From NCBI RefSeq assembly GCF_004137685.1, contig NZ_QYBB01000029.1:1-56199 (forward strand): DNA of 56,199 nt. Reading direction: 5' to 3'. The notes beneath the pieces were generated by a model. It searched no databases and was not told where the DNA came from. It worked only from the letters and a program-made list of their open reading frames with translations. This document shows positions 53,454 to 56,199 of this stretch, in pieces (position 1 is the first letter of the stretch; every line of letters starts with the position of its first letter). The DNA is from Lichenibacterium minor (GTDB lineage: Bacteria; Pseudomonadota; Alphaproteobacteria; Rhizobiales; Beijerinckiaceae). The position numbers were made by a program, and so were the translations under genes.

Positions 53454-54908
53454 TCAGCCGGCGTTCTCGTAGGCCTTTCGCGAGAACACGGTGCGGACCA
53501 TGATCGACAGGTCGAGCATCAGCGACCAGTTGTCGATGTAGAACAGGTCGTGCTCGACGCGGCCCAGCACCTTCTCGGGGGTATCGGTCTCGCCCCGCCA
53601 GCCGTTGACCTGCGCCCAGCCGGTGATGCCGGGCCGGACGTTGTGGCGGCGGGCGTAGAGGGCCACGTCGCGTTCGAACGCCTGGTCGTGCGCCATGGCG
53701 TGGGGGCGGGGCCCGACGAGGCTCATCTCGCCGCGCAGCACGTTCAGGAGCTGCGGCAGCTCGTCGATGTTGGTGCGGCGCATGAAGCGGCCCACCCGCG
53801 TGATGCGGCTGTCCCCGGCGGTGGCCTGCCGCACGGCCCTGCCGTCCTCCGTCGCGCTCATGGAGCGGAACTTGTAGATGCGGAACGGCTCCTGGTTGAA
53901 GCCGTAGCGGCGCTGCATGAAGAACACGGGGCCGGGCCCTTCCCGGCGGATCAGGACCGCCATGGCGGCGAACAGCGGCGCCAGCGCCACGAGCGCGGCC
54001 GCGGCCAGCACGATGTCCACGACGCGCTTCGCCAGCACGTCGCTCGACGACAGGGGCTGGCGCACGAGGTGCAGCGACGCCACCGAGCCGTTGCGGATGA
54101 CGTGGAGGTCGTCGAACTTGTCGAAGAAGCGCTCGGGCGCGAGGTGCACGGCGGCCGGCACGCCCATGAAGGCGTCGATCGCGGCTTCGAGCCTGTCGCG
54201 GTCGCCCCAGGGCACGAGGATGTAGATGTCGTCCGGGCGGAGCACCCGCGCCGACGCCACCGCCAGGGTGAGGTCGTCGGCGCGGCTGTCGTCGCCCGGG
54301 CGCAGCACTGCGGCGCCGACGATGCGCAGGCCGAGCTGGTGGGGGGCGTGACGCTCGCCGAAGGCGCGGATCATCTCCTCGTCCCCGACGAGGAAGATGT
54401 GGCGCGACGCGACCCGGCCCGCCGCCGCGCGGGCCTGCATGACCCCGACGAGCGCGGTGCGCAGCACGAGCAGGCCGATCGGGCCGCCCGCCACCAGGCC
54501 CAGCGTGCCGCCGCGCGAGAAGCTTTCCGTCGTCTTGGTCAGGAAGGCGAAGCCCAGCGCCCCCGCGACGGCCACGCCCCACAGCGCCAGGGCGCGCTTG
54601 GCGTGCCCCTTGTGCGACAGGTAGTGGGTGATGGCGTAGTCGTGCCTCACCACGCCCGGCACGATGAACACCATCGCCACGGCAACGCCGAGCACCAGGG
54701 CGTTGATCGGCTCGCTGCCTCGGCCCAGGGCGGCGCCGCTCGCGGCGGCGATCGCGAGGATCACGGCCGCGTCGAGCCCGGACGCCAGCAGCAGGAACCC
54801 CACCCGCGTCAAGGCGGTGTTGGGCCTGGCCCGGCCGTGTCGCCGCGGAGCCGCGCGCCGCTGCGGGGCGGCGGGGGAGATGGCGGTGGGGAGGATGGCG
54901 CGCAGCAC
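53454..54908 (-). CDS. Undecaprenyl-phosphate sugar-1-phosphate transferase (WcaJ-like)
   Basis: 484 residues. Five membrane helices: four in the N-terminal half (about 33-190) and one just before the catalytic domain (VDIVLAAAALVALAPLFAAMAVLI). The catalytic bac_transf domain has GPVFFMQRRYGFNQEPFRIYKFRSM, NIDELPQLLNVLRGEMSLVGPRPHA and VRPGITGWAQVNGWRGET. It starts polysaccharide synthesis by loading glucose-1-P or a related sugar on undecaprenyl phosphate. A CoA-binding-like fold (about 195-300) lies between. Confidence 0.92.
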   Translation of the reverse strand: MLRAILPTAISPAAPQRRAAPRRHGRARPNTALTRVGFLLLASGLDAAVILAIAAASGAALGRGSEPINALVLGVAVAMVFIVPGVVRHDYAITHYLSHKGHAKRALALWGVAVAGALGFAFLTKTTESFSRGGTLGLVAGGPIGLLVLRTALVGVMQARAAAGRVASRHIFLVGDEEMIRAFGERHAPHQLGLRIVGAAVLRPGDDSRADDLTLAVASARVLRPDDIYILVPWGDRDRLEAAIDAFMGVPAAVHLAPERFFDKFDDLHVIRNGSVASLHLVRQPLSSSDVLAKRVVDIVLAAAALVALAPLFAAMAVLIRREGPGPVFFMQRRYGFNQEPFRIYKFRSMSATEDGRAVRQATAGDSRITRVGRFMRRTNIDELPQLLNVLRGEMSLVGPRPHAMAHDQAFERDVALYARRHNVRPGITGWAQVNGWRGETDTPEKVLGRVEHDLFYIDNWSLMLDLSIMVRTVFSRKAYENAG

Positions 54909-55072
54909 GGCGATCGGTCCTGGACGGCGGGTCGCTCCCCGGTTGCAATCGGCGCGCCTGGCGATCCGGCGCCTTTCCGTGCCGGTTCGGGCCGGACCGG
55001 GCGGGTCGCGCTTGCCGTCCGACGCGGCGGCGTGCTCGAATGGGACAGGTGAACGATTCCGGGAGGGCCCTC

Positions 55073-55900
55073 GTGAAGGTCGCGCTGATCCAGATGAACT
55101 CCGGCGACGACCGCGCCGCCAACCTCCGGCAGGCGTCGGACCTCGTCGCGCGGGCGGTCGCCGAGGACCGGCCCGACTGGGTGCTGCTGCCCGAATGCTT
55201 CGACTTCCTCGGCGGCACGCGCGACGCCAAATTCGCCGCCGCCGATGCGCTGCCGGACGGCGAAGCCTACGCGACCCTGCAGGCCCTCGCGCGCCGCCAC
55301 GGCGTGTTCATCCACGCGGGCTCCATGCTGGAGCGGCTGCCGGGCGGGGAACGCATCGGCAACACGACCGTGGCGTTCGACCGGGGCGGGCGCGAGGTGG
55401 CGCGCTACCGCAAGATCCACCTCTTCGACATCACGGCCCCGGACGGCACGGAATATCGCGAAAGCGCGTCCTTCGCGCCGGGCGATGCCGTCGCGACCTA
55501 CGATTGCGAGGGCGTCACGGTCGGCTGCTCGATCTGCTACGACATCCGCTTCCCGTTCCTGTACCAGGCCCTGGCGGACCGCGGCGCGACCCTCATCGCC
55601 GTGCCGGCGGCGTTCACGATGCAGACCGGCAAGGACCATTGGGAGGTGCTGCTGCGCGCCCGCGCGATCGAAACGGAATGCTACGTGGCGGCGGCGGCCC
55701 AGACCGGGACGTTCGCGCAGGGCGGGCAGACCCGCACCACCTACGGCCATTCCATGCTGGTCGACCCCTGGGGGCTGGTGACGGCGCGGGCCAGCGACGG
55801 GGTCGGCACGGTGGCGGGCCGGGTGGAGCCCGAGCGGGTCGAGCGGGTGCGGGCGATGATCCCGGTCATGCGGCACCGGCGGGACATGCCGCGGGGGTGA
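55073..55900 (+). CDS. Nitrilase-superfamily amidase (Nit-type carbon-nitrogen hydrolase)
   Basis: 275 residues from a GTG at 55073, chosen for the GGAGGG just before it; the ATG at 55040 is an alternative. Catalytic triad visible: E41 (LLPECFDF), K114 (RYRKIHLFDI), C155 (GCSICYDIRFP). The wording fits the Nit1/Nit2 group, which hydrolyses deaminated glutathione or omega-amides. Cytosolic. Divergent from the sugar transferase gene across about 165 bases. Confidence 0.93.
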   Translation: MKVALIQMNSGDDRAANLRQASDLVARAVAEDRPDWVLLPECFDFLGGTRDAKFAAADALPDGEAYATLQALARRHGVFIHAGSMLERLPGGERIGNTTVAFDRGGREVARYRKIHLFDITAPDGTEYRESASFAPGDAVATYDCEGVTVGCSICYDIRFPFLYQALADRGATLIAVPAAFTMQTGKDHWEVLLRARAIETECYVAAAAQTGTFAQGGQTRTTYGHSMLVDPWGLVTARASDGVGTVAGRVEPERVERVRAMIPVMRHRRDMPRG

Positions 55901-56123
55901 AGCGGGGCGCCGCCGAGTCCCGGCTCGCCCCCGTATCTGACCACCGCCTCGTTCGCGTCCAGACCCTCCACTTCGCCCGTCTCAGAACCCGCGAGGCGAC
56001 GCCGTCGAGACAGAAGCGATGTCTTCTCCCGAGGTGTTCGATGGGTATCGCATACGATCATCAGGGGACGTGATGGGTGGGCTTGGGCCGCCGTGGCACT
56101 GTGCCTCGCCTCAGTTCGGTTTA

Positions 56124-56199
56124 GAGCCTGACTCAAAAGCCTACGGCCGCGCGAGTCGCCGGATGCCGAACTGGATGGCAGCGAGCGTGACGAAGGCCA
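56124..56199 (-). mobile_element. 3' end of an insertion sequence transposase (cut by the window edge)
   Basis: The minus strand reads AFVTLAAIQFGIRRLARP and stop (56141-56199), like the C-terminus of IS5-type transposases. Just outside the stop lies GAGCCTGACTCAAAAG, similar to IS5-family terminal repeats. The rest lies beyond the window, so the family and completeness are open. Confidence 0.6.

Overview
The window is very GC-rich DNA from an alphaproteobacterium, most likely a member of the Rhizobiales/Hyphomicrobiales related to Methylobacteriaceae or Lichenihabitantaceae. The evidence is indirect: two phasins and a PHA-system protein, GapR (DUF2312), a PdhS-like kinase, MbfA with an Irr-type box, Tad/Flp pilus genes, an alpha-type HisRS, and a tRNA-His that lacks an encoded G-1 and carries A73. 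No rRNA and no CRISPR array were seen.

Layout. (1) 1-6.8 kb: two hybrid histidine kinases (one cut by the window edge), small proteins, a PHA-system protein and an EthD-family protein. A decayed copy of the tRNA-His 3' end lies at about 5.98 kb. (2) 7.14-21.72 kb: a 14.6-kb genomic island in the tRNA-His gene. It is bounded by a 50-bp perfect direct repeat (7140-7189 and 21675-21724). It carries a tyrosine integrase, a divergent pair of ribbon-helix-helix regulators over four palindromic boxes, an excisionase-like protein and a serine recombinase. Its cargo is mixed: exported hydrolase, solute-binding protein, UmuD-like peptidase divergent from an AAA ATPase, NUC1 nuclease, DUF2934 and DUF3761 proteins, a tandem pair of small paralogues and many hypotheticals. 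A 19-bp sequence made of two GCTTACA copies lies just inside both ends and looks like integrase arm sites. (3) 21.9-31.5 kb: two phasins with a palindromic operator candidate, a large PdhS-like kinase, a sulfotransferase-methyltransferase fusion, peptidase T, a frameshifted pseudogene and an AraC regulator. (4) 31.5-43.1 kb: a third hybrid kinase, a YbaK-type deacylase, three Tad-pilus TadE/TadG-like genes, a glycosyltransferase-UDP-galactopyranose mutase fusion, cysK, mbfA and a chorismate-lyase-like exported protein. (5) 43.5-56.2 kb: a PAS-PAS-HTH protein, gapR, a Ycf48-like propeller, a zinc alcohol dehydrogenase, GtrA, hisS, a class III aminotransferase, two Ohr proteins, a HAD hydrolase, a sugar-phosphate transferase, a nitrilase-family amidase, and the end of a transposase at the right edge.

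The core regions are dominated by signalling (five PAS proteins), storage-polymer and iron/peroxide handling, and cell-surface functions (Tad, Glf, GtrA, WcaJ-like). The best candidate for something undescribed is in the island: the double-RHH/single-RHH switch with its four operators, and the UmuD-like/AAA ATPase pair.
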